The notes: a model not told the origin generated them from the sequence alone. Numbered from the stretch's first letter, positions 34,338 through 42,500 are shown. The stretch: 64,000 nt of DNA from JAJCZB01 sp964350195 (GCA_964350195.1 CAYGJB010000001.1:1-64000); one strand, 5' to 3'. A program made the numbers and translations.

Positions 34338-34931
34338 ATGCTTATTAAGAAAATTTTCGTTCTTGCTTTTTTCTTTTCTCTTGGTTGCCAAACTGTATGC
34401 GCTGATCAGTCGGAGGTTGCTGTATCTATAGATTTTTCGCCAATGATTCAAAAGGCTCAAGATTTGTTTCAAGATGCTGAGGTTTCTGCCGCTGCAACGC
34501 AGCTTTATAACTCATATCTTACTTTTATCGAAACAATTTTACGTAAAGTTGCTCAGCAATGTGGTCCGCAAGAGCGAGCGTTTGCACATACAGCTTTAAT
34601 GTATTTGCTTGAAGTAGTTAGAGACCCTATTGTGCGGTCTGAGCTCACGTCTTCATCAAACGAAAAGCTTTCACAAGAGAAAGCTGAATATATGCAAGCT
34701 ATGCTGCAGCCGATAGTTACGGTATTTGATCAATTTGGCCCAGCTATAATTAAGTATATTGAAGATAATTTTACCGTTACAAAATCGGAAACGCGGGTTG
34801 CTGATGAGGGATTGAACAAATCAACCAGCTTACAGCTTGATTATGATAATCAACATGTTCGAATTGGCCTTTTTTTCTTTCTTGAACGAGTTACTGAGAT
34901 ACTTGAAACGGCACAAAAAGCCGTTCAATAA
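34338..34931 (+). CDS. Exported protein of unknown function
   Basis: A 197-residue protein with a clear signal peptide (LIKKIFVLAFFFSLG core, likely cut after VCA near residue 22); LGC at 16-18 might alternatively be a lipobox. The mature part is almost all helical (residues 30-125 and 165-197) with a short Thr/Ser-rich linker, and has no domain I recognise. AAAAGGATAG precedes the start. It is monocistronic: its own likely promoter upstream and a strong terminator 2 nt after the stop, so it is regulated apart from its neighbours. Confidence 0.75.
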   Translation: MLIKKIFVLAFFFSLGCQTVCADQSEVAVSIDFSPMIQKAQDLFQDAEVSAAATQLYNSYLTFIETILRKVAQQCGPQERAFAHTALMYLLEVVRDPIVRSELTSSSNEKLSQEKAEYMQAMLQPIVTVFDQFGPAIIKYIEDNFTVTKSETRVADEGLNKSTSLQLDYDNQHVRIGLFFFLERVTEILETAQKAVQ

Positions 34932-34932
34932 G

Positions 34933-34958
34933 AAAGGGCCTTCGGGCTCTTTTTTTTT
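34933..34958 (+). terminator. Rho-independent terminator after the exported protein gene
   Basis: An 8-bp stem (34933-34940 with 34945-34952, one G-T pair) capped by the stable TTCG tetraloop, followed by an unbroken T-run through 34958. It lies 2 nt after the stop codon and is one of the few textbook terminators in the window. Confidence 0.9.
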
Positions 34959-35051
34959 CACATCTCTTTTTTAACCTCGCGATTGGCCTTTTTTTCGCCT
35001 TGATTTCATGTTAAACTTGCTCTAATCAAGTTTATAGTGAAGGTGAAGACA

Positions 35052-36386
35052 ATGTTCGATTTTTTAGCACAAAAATTTTCTTCTATTTTTTCTTCTCTTT
35101 CTCGCCAAAAATCGCTGGATCAGCAATCAGTTGATCAAGCGTTGGCGCAAGTAAAGGACGGGCTTTTATCGGCGGACGTACCGTATGATTTGGTACAGCA
35201 ATTTGCAGTGTCTGTGAAAAATGAGGTAGTGGGTCAAAAGCTTATTGGAAGTTTAAAGCCGTCTGAGCAGCTTTTAAAAGTAGTGCATGATAAAGTACTT
35301 TCTTTTTTAGGGGGTAAAGATAACCATTCTTTTTCAGCTCCAATTCCATCGGTTCTTATGGTCATGGGTCTGCAAGGATCTGGTAAGACTACGACTATCG
35401 CAAAACTCGCATACTACCTAAAGAAGGAAGCTCAAAAGCGTAATAAGCAGCGAAAAATATTGGTTGCATCGGTGGATTTTTATCGTCCAGCGGCTGTGGA
35501 TCAGCTTGAAATTGTAGCAAAAAAAGCTGGGGCAAATTTTTATCGAGCAGAATCAAATAATCCAGTAGCTGCTGCAGTGGAGATTTATCGCTATTGGAAA
35601 GAGCATGCTTACGAGCTGCTTCTTTTAGATACGGCTGGACGCTTGCACGTTGATGATACGATGCTTGTTGAGCTACAAAAGATTGATAAAGAGCTGAAGC
35701 CTCGTCAAAAAATATTAGTATTAGATGCAATGACCGGCCAAGAGTCGCTTGCAGTGGCTCAGGCTTTTGATCAATCTATTGGTTTTAATGCGGCGATTCT
35801 TACCAAAACAGATAGTGATACTCGTGGTGGAGCAGCGTTTTCTTTTCGGTATGCCTTAAAAAAGCCGATAATTTTTATTGGATCAGGCGAAAAGCCAGAA
35901 GATTTAGCTTTGTTTCATCCAGAGCGAGTGGCAAGCCGTATGCTTGGCATGGGAGATGTTAAAACTCTCATAGAAAGAGCGGAAGAGAAAATAAAAGCGC
36001 AGGAGCAGGAGCAAGTTGCCCACTCATTTGAGCGAGGGCAGCTCACATTGCAGGATTTTGCTCAGCAAATGGATATGGTGAGTCGGCTGGGATCTCTTTC
36101 CTCTCTGATGAAATATATGCCTGGTATGGGTGCTGCTTCAATTTCTCAGGACGCACTTGATCAGGGGCAGATCGAAATGAAGCGCTTTAGGGCTATTATT
36201 AGTTCAATGACGCTCAGAGAGCGACTTTACGTAAAGTTACTCAATCCGTCTCGGCGCCAAAGAGTTGCTCGGGGGGCGGGAGTAAGCGTATCTGATGTTG
36301 ATAAACTGTTGAGCCGATTTGATCAAATGCAACAGTATGCTAAACTGGTAAAGAAATCGGGCGGATTCCGCCAATTCTTTAAGTGA
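35052..36386 (+). CDS. ffh: Signal recognition particle protein Ffh
   Basis: A 444-residue SRP54 homologue that targets nascent membrane and secreted proteins to the membrane through FtsY. N domain (residues 1-85), G domain with GLQGSGKTTT, DTAGRLHVDD and TKTDSDTRGGAA, and a Met-rich M domain with YMPGMGA and the SRP RNA-binding RRQRVARGAG-like helix. ATG 35052 (MFDFLAQKFSS) has GAAGGTGA upstream and fits the family; GTG 35037 would add five residues. It starts the ffh-rpsP-khpA-trmD-rplS run. Confidence 0.95.
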   Translation: MFDFLAQKFSSIFSSLSRQKSLDQQSVDQALAQVKDGLLSADVPYDLVQQFAVSVKNEVVGQKLIGSLKPSEQLLKVVHDKVLSFLGGKDNHSFSAPIPSVLMVMGLQGSGKTTTIAKLAYYLKKEAQKRNKQRKILVASVDFYRPAAVDQLEIVAKKAGANFYRAESNNPVAAAVEIYRYWKEHAYELLLLDTAGRLHVDDTMLVELQKIDKELKPRQKILVLDAMTGQESLAVAQAFDQSIGFNAAILTKTDSDTRGGAAFSFRYALKKPIIFIGSGEKPEDLALFHPERVASRMLGMGDVKTLIERAEEKIKAQEQEQVAHSFERGQLTLQDFAQQMDMVSRLGSLSSLMKYMPGMGAASISQDALDQGQIEMKRFRAIISSMTLRERLYVKLLNPSRRQRVARGAGVSVSDVDKLLSRFDQMQQYAKLVKKSGGFRQFFK

Positions 36387-36421
36387 TAGTTAACATGTTA
36401 TAAATGATAAGGATTCTCAAT

Positions 36422-36772
36422 ATGCCTGTCGCTATTCGTCTTTCTCGTATTGGCTCTAAGCATAAGCCATTTTTCCGTATGGTTGTGGTTGATTCTCGTA
36501 AAAAACGGGATGGAGCAGTGCTTGAAAATATTGGTACATATGATGCAGTAAAAGGTGAGTTGATTCGTTTTGAAACGGAACGCTTTGATGCATGGGTTAA
36601 GCAAGGCGCGCAACCATCTGATACAGCAAAGAAGTTGTATAGGTCTTTTAAAAGAAAGAGCGCGATCGTTGCTGATCCTAAAAAAGTAGAAATGGTGGCT
36701 AAAAAAGCTGCTCCTAAAAAAGTGTCTCAAAAAGAAGAAGCACCAAAAGCCGAGACTTCAACTCAGGATTAA
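36422..36772 (+). CDS. rpsP: Ribosomal protein bS16
   Basis: A 116-residue protein. The core of about 80 residues is typical S16 (AIRLSRIGSKHKPFFRMVVVDSRKKRDGA, IGTYDAV), followed by a Lys/Ala/Glu-rich tail of about 35 residues that is not in the short E. coli form (82). ATG 36422 gives MPVAIRLSR with AAGGA upstream; an earlier codon adds six residues. Small-subunit assembly protein at the 5' domain of 16S rRNA. Confidence 0.95.
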   Translation: MPVAIRLSRIGSKHKPFFRMVVVDSRKKRDGAVLENIGTYDAVKGELIRFETERFDAWVKQGAQPSDTAKKLYRSFKRKSAIVADPKKVEMVAKKAAPKKVSQKEEAPKAETSTQD

Positions 36773-36784
36773 TTAAGGTAATAC

Positions 36785-37024
36785 ATGACTAAAGAGTTAG
36801 TTGCTCATATTGTGAGGCAACTTGTAAGCCATCCGGAAAAGGTGAGTGTTTCTATAGTCAAGTCGGGTGAAAGAAACCTAATTGAGATAGCAGTGCATGA
36901 ATCTGATCGAGGCAAGGTTATTGGTCGAGAAGGGCAAACGATAAAAGCAATTCGAATGCTCGTGAATGCCGTTGTCTCAGACAATAAAAGAGTTGCGGTT
37001 GATGTGGCAAAATCGGACGTATGA
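36785..37024 (+). CDS. khpA: KH domain RNA-binding protein KhpA
   Basis: A 79-residue single KH-domain protein. The GxxG loop is in GKVIGREGQTIKAIR near residue 45, with ISIV and VAVDV strands on either side. KhpA usually pairs with KhpB/Jag to bind many RNAs and influence division and envelope growth. It lies 12 nt after rpsP, and its stop overlaps the next ATG by 4 nt. In most bacteria rimM stands between it and trmD; here there is no room for it. Confidence 0.92.
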   Translation: MTKELVAHIVRQLVSHPEKVSVSIVKSGERNLIEIAVHESDRGKVIGREGQTIKAIRMLVNAVVSDNKRVAVDVAKSDV

Positions 37025-38343
37025 ATATTTCTATAGCAACAGTTTTTAAAGAACTGTATAAGCCCTTTTTGGATACAAGTCTTATTAAACGTGCGCAAGA
37101 AAAAAAAATCATCGATATTGATTTGCTGAATTTTTTTGAATGCGTTTCTCCCAAACAGCGTATTGATGCGCCAACATTTGGTCCCGGAGCCGGAATGCTT
37201 ATTAAACCGGAAGTGGTTGAGGCTGCGGTTAATAAGCTTGAGAAAAAGTACGGTTCGGCTTATAAAATCTTTTTTTCTCCTCAGGGCAAGAAGTTAACTC
37301 AGCCGTTTTTGAAAGAGATTGCGCGCAAGGCCCAAGATAAGGGGCATTTAATGCTCTTGCCTGCACGGTATGAAGGTATGGATGCTCGCGTTGAACAAGA
37401 GTATGCGGATGAGATCGTTTCTGTGGGGGACTTTGTTTTAATGGGCGGTGATATTCCTGCAATGATACTCTTGGAAGGAATGCTTCGATTTTTTCCTGGT
37501 ATTGTGGGCAAGCAAGAATCTGTTGAGCAAGATTCTTTTTCAGGGCCATTCGTTGACTATCCTGAATTTACTGAACCAGTTATATGGCACGATTTGTCTG
37601 TTCCGGAGATTATTCGCTCTGGTAATCATCAGGCTATTAAAGACTGGCGAGAGCAGCAAGCAGTAAAAAATACAGTACTAGAACATTTTGATTGGATCAA
37701 AGCAAGTAGTCTTTCAAATGAACAGAAACAAATGGTCTTTCGTAATATTCCTCATCATTATGTAGCTTTGATGCATGATGAAGTACTCATTGGGCCAGAA
37801 AGACAGTTGGGCACTACTTCTGTTATGTCGATTGATTTGCATGACATTGCTCGCTCTTCTTGTACGTATGGTGTACGTGAATTTTCAGTAGTAACTCCTT
37901 TAAGGGATCAGCAGAAGGTGGTGAACCATTTTCTTTCCTTCTGGCAAAAGGGCGGGGGTGTTGAGTATAACAAAAATCGTCATCAGGCTATTAATCTGGT
38001 GCGTCTGCAATCATCTTTGAATGAAGTTATTCAAGGCATTGAGGAAAAAGAGGGGGTGGCGCCAATTATAGTTGCCACGTCTGCTCGAAAGAGCGATAAA
38101 ATTCCGCTTATTACGTATCATGACCAAAGTGTGGTTTGGAACTTTCAAAGGCCGGTTTTGTTGCTGTTTGGTACAGGCTATGGGCTGTCTGATACGATAC
38201 TTTCACGAGCCGATTTTCTTTTGGGTCCAGTGAGCGGATTTACCGATTTCAACCACTTATCGGTACGATCTGCAGTGGCTATAATTCTCGATCGTTGGCT
38301 TGGCATTAATGAGTGTTATACGAAAAAATTGTCAGGCGAATGA
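37021..38343 (+). CDS. trmD: TrmD tRNA (m1G37) methyltransferase fused to a second SPOUT methyltransferase domain
   Basis: A 440-residue fusion. Residues 1-235 are TrmD: GPGAGMLIKPE, LPARYEGMDARVEQ, VGDFVLMGGDIPAM, R156 and catalytic-type D171 in VEQDSFSGP. It methylates G37 of tRNAs such as Leu, Pro and Arg, preventing frameshifts. Residues about 246-430 form another SPOUT domain of the PF09936 RNA-methyltransferase type: VALMHDEVL, SIDLHDIARSSCTYGV, then the knot LLLFGTGYGLSDTIL and NHLSVRSAVAIILDRWLG. In some Deltaproteobacteria a separate PF09936 gene follows trmD, so a gene fusion is likely. The target of the second domain is unknown. Confidence 0.9.
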   Translation: MNISIATVFKELYKPFLDTSLIKRAQEKKIIDIDLLNFFECVSPKQRIDAPTFGPGAGMLIKPEVVEAAVNKLEKKYGSAYKIFFSPQGKKLTQPFLKEIARKAQDKGHLMLLPARYEGMDARVEQEYADEIVSVGDFVLMGGDIPAMILLEGMLRFFPGIVGKQESVEQDSFSGPFVDYPEFTEPVIWHDLSVPEIIRSGNHQAIKDWREQQAVKNTVLEHFDWIKASSLSNEQKQMVFRNIPHHYVALMHDEVLIGPERQLGTTSVMSIDLHDIARSSCTYGVREFSVVTPLRDQQKVVNHFLSFWQKGGGVEYNKNRHQAINLVRLQSSLNEVIQGIEEKEGVAPIIVATSARKSDKIPLITYHDQSVVWNFQRPVLLLFGTGYGLSDTILSRADFLLGPVSGFTDFNHLSVRSAVAIILDRWLGINECYTKKLSGE

Positions 38344-38408
38344 TTTTCCGCTATATTTATAGGTATATTGATCATTTCTAAACTTATCCACGACAAGGAC
38401 TGAGTGCC

Positions 38409-38858
38409 ATGAAGGCTAAAGGCTATACAAAAGAAACTATTATGACTGTTGGTGCAACCGGTGTAACATTACCTCCGTTTAATGTTGGTGATACGATTGC
38501 TATCAGCCAGCGCATTAAAGAGGGCGATAAAGAACGTATTCAACTTTTTCAAGGTGACGTTATCGCTATCAGACAAAATGGTGCTTCAAGCTCATTTACT
38601 GTACGAAAAATGGGTGCGCATGGTATTCCTGTTGAGCGTATTATTCCGTTTCATTCGCCTCTTTTAAAAGAGATTAGCGTTGTTAAACGTGGTAATGTGC
38701 GACGTGCAAAAATTTACTACGTGCGTGATCGTGTCGGAAAATCTGCAAAAATTAAAGAGAAGCGTGATTTTAAGGCTACTAATGTGGCTTCAGAAGCTTC
38801 TGACGCAGTTAAGGTTACTCCAAATAAAGCAGATCAAGCAGAGACTGTTTCTAAGTAA
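38409..38858 (+). CDS. rplS: Ribosomal protein bL19
   Basis: A 149-residue L19 at the 30S-50S interface. The core shows FNVGDTIAISQRIKEGDKERIQLFQG and GVRRAKIYYVRDRVGKSAKIKEK-like C-terminal motifs (here GNVRRAKIYYV). The C terminus is about 30 residues longer than in E. coli, ending in an Ala/Lys-rich stretch, similar to the tail on S16. Last of the rpsP-trmD-rplS group; 65 nt separate it from trmD, with AAGGACTGAG close to the ATG. Confidence 0.95.
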   Translation: MKAKGYTKETIMTVGATGVTLPPFNVGDTIAISQRIKEGDKERIQLFQGDVIAIRQNGASSSFTVRKMGAHGIPVERIIPFHSPLLKEISVVKRGNVRRAKIYYVRDRVGKSAKIKEKRDFKATNVASEASDAVKVTPNKADQAETVSK

Positions 38859-38883
38859 TAGTATTGTATTAAAGGAGAGTTAG

Positions 38884-39330
38884 GTGAGGTGGCTGCTTTA
38901 TAGCGTCATTTTTTTCTGCGGTATTTTTCCTGGTTGTAAAAAGCCCCAGCTTAAAAAGCAAACCTTTTCTTGTAAAACTTCTTGCTCAAAGTTAGCGCTT
39001 TCACCGGTTGCTATTCAGGAAGCAAAACTCTCCGATATACCCATTCCTATAAGCGCACAGTCAGTGTTGCGTTATTTTTATTCTAATGGCGATAACTATA
39101 TGCTTGCATATAAAGATAATCGTTTGTCTACTCAACAAATTGCTGATTTTTATGAGGCTGAAATGGAACGTCTTGGCTGGCGTTCGGTTTTTGCGATTAA
39201 GGGATATGAATCGGTGTATCAATTTGAAAAGCCTTCTCGCATTTGCATACTTTCAATTCGTACTCCTGCGCTTTCACATAAGAGTGAATGGGTGATATCA
39301 AGTGGAATATTGTCTAATTTAGTCTCTTAG
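38884..39330 (+). CDS. Putative lipoprotein of unknown function
   Basis: A 148-residue protein starting with GTG (AAAGGAG about 6 nt upstream). The N terminus is a signal sequence with IFPGC at 14-18, an imperfect lipobox, so Cys18 may be lipidated. The mature part has IPIPISAQSVLRYFYSNGDN and FYEAEMERLGWRSVF, a layout shared by several small bacterial lipoproteins with an FY..EM...GW helix. Function unknown. It follows rplS by 25 nt and shares 4 nt at its stop with the convergent gene at 39327. Confidence 0.7.
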   Translation: MRWLLYSVIFFCGIFPGCKKPQLKKQTFSCKTSCSKLALSPVAIQEAKLSDIPIPISAQSVLRYFYSNGDNYMLAYKDNRLSTQQIADFYEAEMERLGWRSVFAIKGYESVYQFEKPSRICILSIRTPALSHKSEWVISSGILSNLVS

Positions 39331-39590
39331 GTATTTCCTTTGGTTGCTTTTTTTCGGAAGGATGAGGCAATTTTTCTTCGTATTTCATCACGATAATTTC
39401 TTTTTCTAGGCTTTGCTTTTTTCTGATTGACCATTTGGCGCGTGGAAAAATAAAGTGGATTATTAAATAAAGCGCTATCTGGCCCAAACCTACGCTGAAA
39501 AGTGGTACTTAATTGTCCTTCTTGAGCTACTGAAAAAGAAGGTGATAGAACTAGTACGGTGATAAAAAAATAATAGAATAAATATTTCAT
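39327..39590 (-). CDS. Small exported basic protein of unknown function
   Basis: An 87-residue protein with a signal peptide (MKYLFYYFFITVLVLSPSFSVA) and a short mature region rich in Lys, Arg and Phe, with no known domain. ATG 39590 is chosen because it begins the signal peptide and has GGAAG upstream; an earlier in-frame ATG would add 20 unlikely residues. It lies downstream of the glycine-zipper gene, separated by a terminator hairpin, so it may be a separate transcript. Confidence 0.55.
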   Translation of the reverse strand: MKYLFYYFFITVLVLSPSFSVAQEGQLSTTFQRRFGPDSALFNNPLYFSTRQMVNQKKAKPRKRNYRDEIRRKIASSFRKKATKGNT

Positions 39591-39630
39591 GAGTACTTCC
39601 TTAAGTGAAACTGTTTGTTTAGTTTTACAA

Positions 39631-39674
39631 AAGAGCAAGGAAACAGGCAATTCTTTATTCCAAAGAATTGCCTG
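39631..39674 (-). terminator. Intrinsic terminator downstream of the glycine-zipper gene
   Basis: A perfect 13-bp stem (39644-39656 with 39662-39674) and 5-nt loop. On the minus strand it is followed by a pyrimidine tail (TTTCCTTGCTCTTTT). It lies 38 nt after the stop of the minus-strand gene at 39712 and before the next minus-strand start at 39590, so it should end the first transcript. Confidence 0.75.
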
Positions 39675-39711
39675 AATGTGAGTTGGGTAGGATTTTTGTC
39701 TAAATTTAAAT

Positions 39712-40218
39712 TTATCTACGAACTCCGAGATTTTGCTTCATGCGATCGATTTCTCGTTTTTGATTTGTAATATCTCGTTCAGTTTTAGATAAGCGACGCG
39801 CTTGTCGTTGGCGTTTTTTTTCCGAAGACGCATTTTCCATTAAGTTTCGTTGTTCAGCGGCCTTGTCTTGTAGTTTTCCGAGCTTTATCTCAAGGCGATC
39901 AAGCCTACGATATGGATCGCTTCCACGATTACTTGATCCCATGATAGCACCTAGTCCTAAGCCAGCCAATCCACCGATCGCAGCTCCTCTTCTACCGCGA
40001 GCAGCTCCGCCAATTGCAGCGCCAGTTAGGCCACCTAATAGAGCGCCACGTCCTACGCCGTCATCGTTATAATAATAAGCTTCAATTGGTTTTTTATAAG
40101 CAAGTACTCCCAGTACCAATGCAGCTACTAAAGCGGTTGGTATGGCGTTTTTTTGTATAAGTTTTAATCCTTTTTTCTTATATGAGTTCAGCTTGCGCCT
40201 TGAAAAGAGTCTTTTCAT
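39712..40218 (-). CDS. Membrane-anchored glycine-zipper protein
   Basis: A 168-residue protein: a very basic N terminus (residues 1-25), one hydrophobic segment (about 28-42), a glycine-zipper stretch with repeated GxxxG spacing (about 55-100; GALLGGLTGAAIGG, GAAIGGLAGLGLGAIMG), then a charged helix with coiled-coil character (105-165). Glycine zippers pack in membranes and occur in outer-membrane lipoproteins and pore formers; the role here is unknown. ATG 40218 is chosen because GGGAG lies 8 nt upstream. A short ORF with a strong ribosome-binding site overlaps its start. Confidence 0.75.
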   Translation of the reverse strand: MKRLFSRRKLNSYKKKGLKLIQKNAIPTALVAALVLGVLAYKKPIEAYYYNDDGVGRGALLGGLTGAAIGGAARGRRGAAIGGLAGLGLGAIMGSSNRGSDPYRRLDRLEIKLGKLQDKAAEQRNLMENASSEKKRQRQARRLSKTERDITNQKREIDRMKQNLGVRR

Positions 40219-40282
40219 TTTTTGTTCTCCCATTATTGGTTAGGTATTTGAATATGCCTTCGCTTATTTCTAAAGAGTTCAT
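40178..40282 (-). CDS. Possible 34-residue leader ORF
   Basis: It starts with ATG 40282, with AAAAGGAG 6 nt upstream, one of the best ribosome-binding sites in the region, and ends with TAA at 40180-40178, inside the glycine-zipper gene in another frame. The product begins MNSLEISEGIFKYL, is mildly polar and has no known domain. Translation through the downstream start could couple or hinder it. A 7-bp inverted repeat (40287-40293 with 40306-40312) covers the ribosome-binding site. The rest of the 299-nt gap up to murC shows nothing recognisable. Confidence 0.3.
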   Translation of the reverse strand: MNSLEISEGIFKYLTNNGRTKNEKTLFKAQAELI

Positions 40283-40517
40283 TATTTTCTCCTTTTAAAA
40301 TAAATAGGAGAATGTTATTTTATCTAGATAAATTTTACAAACTGAAAACATAAAAGTGCAAGAGTTTTGATGATTATGTTTTAATAATAGGCGAAATGTA
40401 GGGTTCGGGTGTCAGGAGAAAAAGCTTAGGATCTATTTAGATTTTAAATCAAAAAGCCTTTTTTAATAGCACGCATGTTTATCGGGGCGGACTTTTTTTG
40501 TATGTTTTCTATGAGGA

Positions 40518-41906
40518 TTAAATCAACAACTGTGCCAGGCGATTAATTTTTCCTGCTCCAAGCAACAATAGGAGGTCATTTGGTTGAATCTTAGTATCAA
40601 CGTATTGTTGAAGAGCAGAGAAGTGGGGATCAAGAGGGATATATGTTACTGAAAATGGAGGATTAAGATTTTTGAGGGTCTCCGCAAATTGCTTTCCGGT
40701 GACACCGGAAATAGGGGCTTCGCTTGCTGCATGAATATCAGTTATTACCAGGTTATCGATAGAGCTGTCTAGAAAAGCTTTCAAAAAAGAGTGCCATAGG
40801 ATATGAGTTCTGCTATAGCGATGAGGTTGAAAGATTACTGTGAGCTTGTTTTGTGCTCGCTTGCGAGCGACGGTGAGAGTGCATTCAATTTCCGTTGGGT
40901 GGTGCCCATAATCGTCAAATAATTCAGCTTTTTTATATCTCCCTCGGTAGGTGAATCTTCTATCTACTCCTTTAAAGGTGGCGAGCGCCCTTTTAATAAT
41001 CGGTAGCGGGATCTCTAGCTCGTATGCTAGGGCAATTGATCCGAGAGCATTGAGTACATTATGCTTACCTGGCATAGATAGGGTAAGGCGCTCAAGAGGT
41101 TCGGTTACTGTTTTATGGTGCAATGAAAAAATAGATTTTTTGGGCTTCAATTCGATATCCGTGGCATACCAATCGGCTCGAGGAGAAAGGCCATATAGAA
41201 TTGTTTTAACGTGTGATATTGGTAGCAGAGATTGAATATTTTGATCGTCGATGCATAAAATCGCTGAGCCATAAAAAGGGAGGTTGGTGATAAATTGACG
41301 AAAAGTTTGTTTTATATCATCTAAATCTTTATATGTTTCTAAATGCTCTAGGTCAATATTAGTAACGATTGCAATAGTTGCATAAAGGTGAAGAAGTGAT
41401 CGGTCACTTTCATCGGCTTCTGCAACTAAAAAATCGCCATTACCTATACGTGCATTATGAGATATTGCCTTCAAGTGGCCACCAATAACAACTGTTGGGT
41501 CCATGGATGCTTCTATGAGGATGTGAGAAATTAAAGAAGTGGTTGTAGTTTTTCCGTGAGAACCTGCTATTGCAATGCTATATTTCGTTCTCATCAATTC
41601 GGCGAGCATTAATGCGCGAGGGATTGTCGGTATGGAGCGATCTTGCGCAGCTCTTATCTCGGGATTGTTTGGTTGAATGATGGAAGAATAAACCAAGATA
41701 TCTATGGAGGTATCGGAGCATGCGCTTGTATTATTGCCGTGATAAATTGAGCATCCCAGCTCTATGAGCTTTTTAACGCTCGATTGATCAAGATCAGTAT
41801 CGCAGCCAGATATTTTGTATCCTTGATAGCGCAAAATAGTGGCTATGCCACTCATGCCTATCCCGCCAATACCAATAAAATGAATATGTGCTTTTTTTTT
41901 ATACAC
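40518..41906 (-). CDS. murC: UDP-N-acetylmuramate--L-alanine ligase
   Basis: A 462-residue cytoplasmic ligase that adds the first residue of the peptidoglycan stem peptide. Seen are HFIGIGGIGMSGIA (nucleotide-binding fold of domain 1), the ATP loop AGSHGKTTTTSLI, EADESDRS, DLEHLE and the domain 3 HPTEI and FQPHRYSRT motifs. The start is GTG 41906, with AAGGGG 5 nt upstream. With glmM it shows the cell makes peptidoglycan precursors. It stands outside any dcw cluster in this window. Confidence 0.95.
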   Translation of the reverse strand: MYKKKAHIHFIGIGGIGMSGIATILRYQGYKISGCDTDLDQSSVKKLIELGCSIYHGNNTSACSDTSIDILVYSSIIQPNNPEIRAAQDRSIPTIPRALMLAELMRTKYSIAIAGSHGKTTTTSLISHILIEASMDPTVVIGGHLKAISHNARIGNGDFLVAEADESDRSLLHLYATIAIVTNIDLEHLETYKDLDDIKQTFRQFITNLPFYGSAILCIDDQNIQSLLPISHVKTILYGLSPRADWYATDIELKPKKSIFSLHHKTVTEPLERLTLSMPGKHNVLNALGSIALAYELEIPLPIIKRALATFKGVDRRFTYRGRYKKAELFDDYGHHPTEIECTLTVARKRAQNKLTVIFQPHRYSRTHILWHSFLKAFLDSSIDNLVITDIHAASEAPISGVTGKQFAETLKNLNPPFSVTYIPLDPHFSALQQYVDTKIQPNDLLLLLGAGKINRLAQLLI

Positions 41907-41924
41907 TTTTTCCCCTTATTTGTT

Positions 41925-41958
41925 GCAGTAGTATACTTGTACTGCTTAAAAATAACAA
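41925..41958 (-). promoter_or_regulatory. murC promoter with dyad overlapping the -10
   Basis: Minus strand: TTGTTA (41958-41953), 17-nt spacer, TATACT (41935-41930); a start near 41923 leaves a 17-nt leader. A 6-bp inverted repeat (GCAGTA 41925-41930, TACTGC 41940-41945) covers the -10 and could be a repressor site. The MerR-type regulator gene lies just upstream on the same strand. Confidence 0.5.
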
Positions 41959-42020
41959 AGCAGGGGCGATTATTATGCGCATATTTTTTACAAGGAGCTC
42001 TGATTCAATTTGTTTTTTTG

Positions 42021-42395
42021 TTACAAAAGCTTTTTAAGTCTAGAGAGATGTTTTTTTAGCGAGACTATATGGTCAATAAGTTCGTCTTGCTCCCATTCGG
42101 TTTTCTGGGCGTATTTTTCATTTTTTTCTTTTGTTGTTTCAACTTGAGCGGCGATAAAGTGTCGAGTTTCGGTTAATTTTTTCTTTGCCCCAGAGATAGT
42201 AAATCCTTCATCGTAAAGAAGTGTTTTGATTTGCTTGAAAAGCGCCATATCGGCTTCTGTGTAAAAACGCTGACCTCCTGTTGAACGGGATGATGCAAGG
42301 TTAAACTCTTTTTCCCAGAAACGAATTACAAATCGTTCTACCCCAATTTGCTGGGCTAGTTGTCCAATACGAATTTTTTTCTTTTCCATTTTCAT
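42021..42395 (-). CDS. MerR family transcriptional regulator
   Basis: A 124-residue protein. The winged helix-turn-helix domain has IRIGQLAQQIGVERFVIRFWEKEF, the STGGQRFYTEADM wing and FKQIKTLLYDEGFTISGAKKKL (residues 6-75). A coiled-coil tail for dimerisation and no ligand-binding domain follow. Such short MerR proteins resemble the N-terminal parts of MlrA/CarA-type regulators. AAAGGAG lies 6 nt before the ATG. It is the only clear transcription regulator in the window, placed between murC and the divergent yidC. Target genes are not known. Confidence 0.85.
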   Translation of the reverse strand: MKMEKKKIRIGQLAQQIGVERFVIRFWEKEFNLASSRSTGGQRFYTEADMALFKQIKTLLYDEGFTISGAKKKLTETRHFIAAQVETTKEKNEKYAQKTEWEQDELIDHIVSLKKHLSRLKKLL

Positions 42396-42491
42396 GCCGA
42401 TCTCCTTTTTAATATGACATAAAGGTCTGACAAAATATCTTTGATTTATAGCGAACTGGCTATTGTATGTCTAGCCGATTGCGTGATTATA

Positions 42492-42500
42492 TGGTATTAT
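42492..42500 (+). promoter_or_regulatory. Possible extended -10 promoter for yidC
   Basis: TGG followed by TATTAT (42495-42500) fits an extended -10 element; no good -35 sits at the right distance. Alternatively TTGTAT (42463-42468) with TTATAT (42487-42492) at 18 nt. Either would give a leader of about 55 nt before yidC. Confidence 0.35.
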
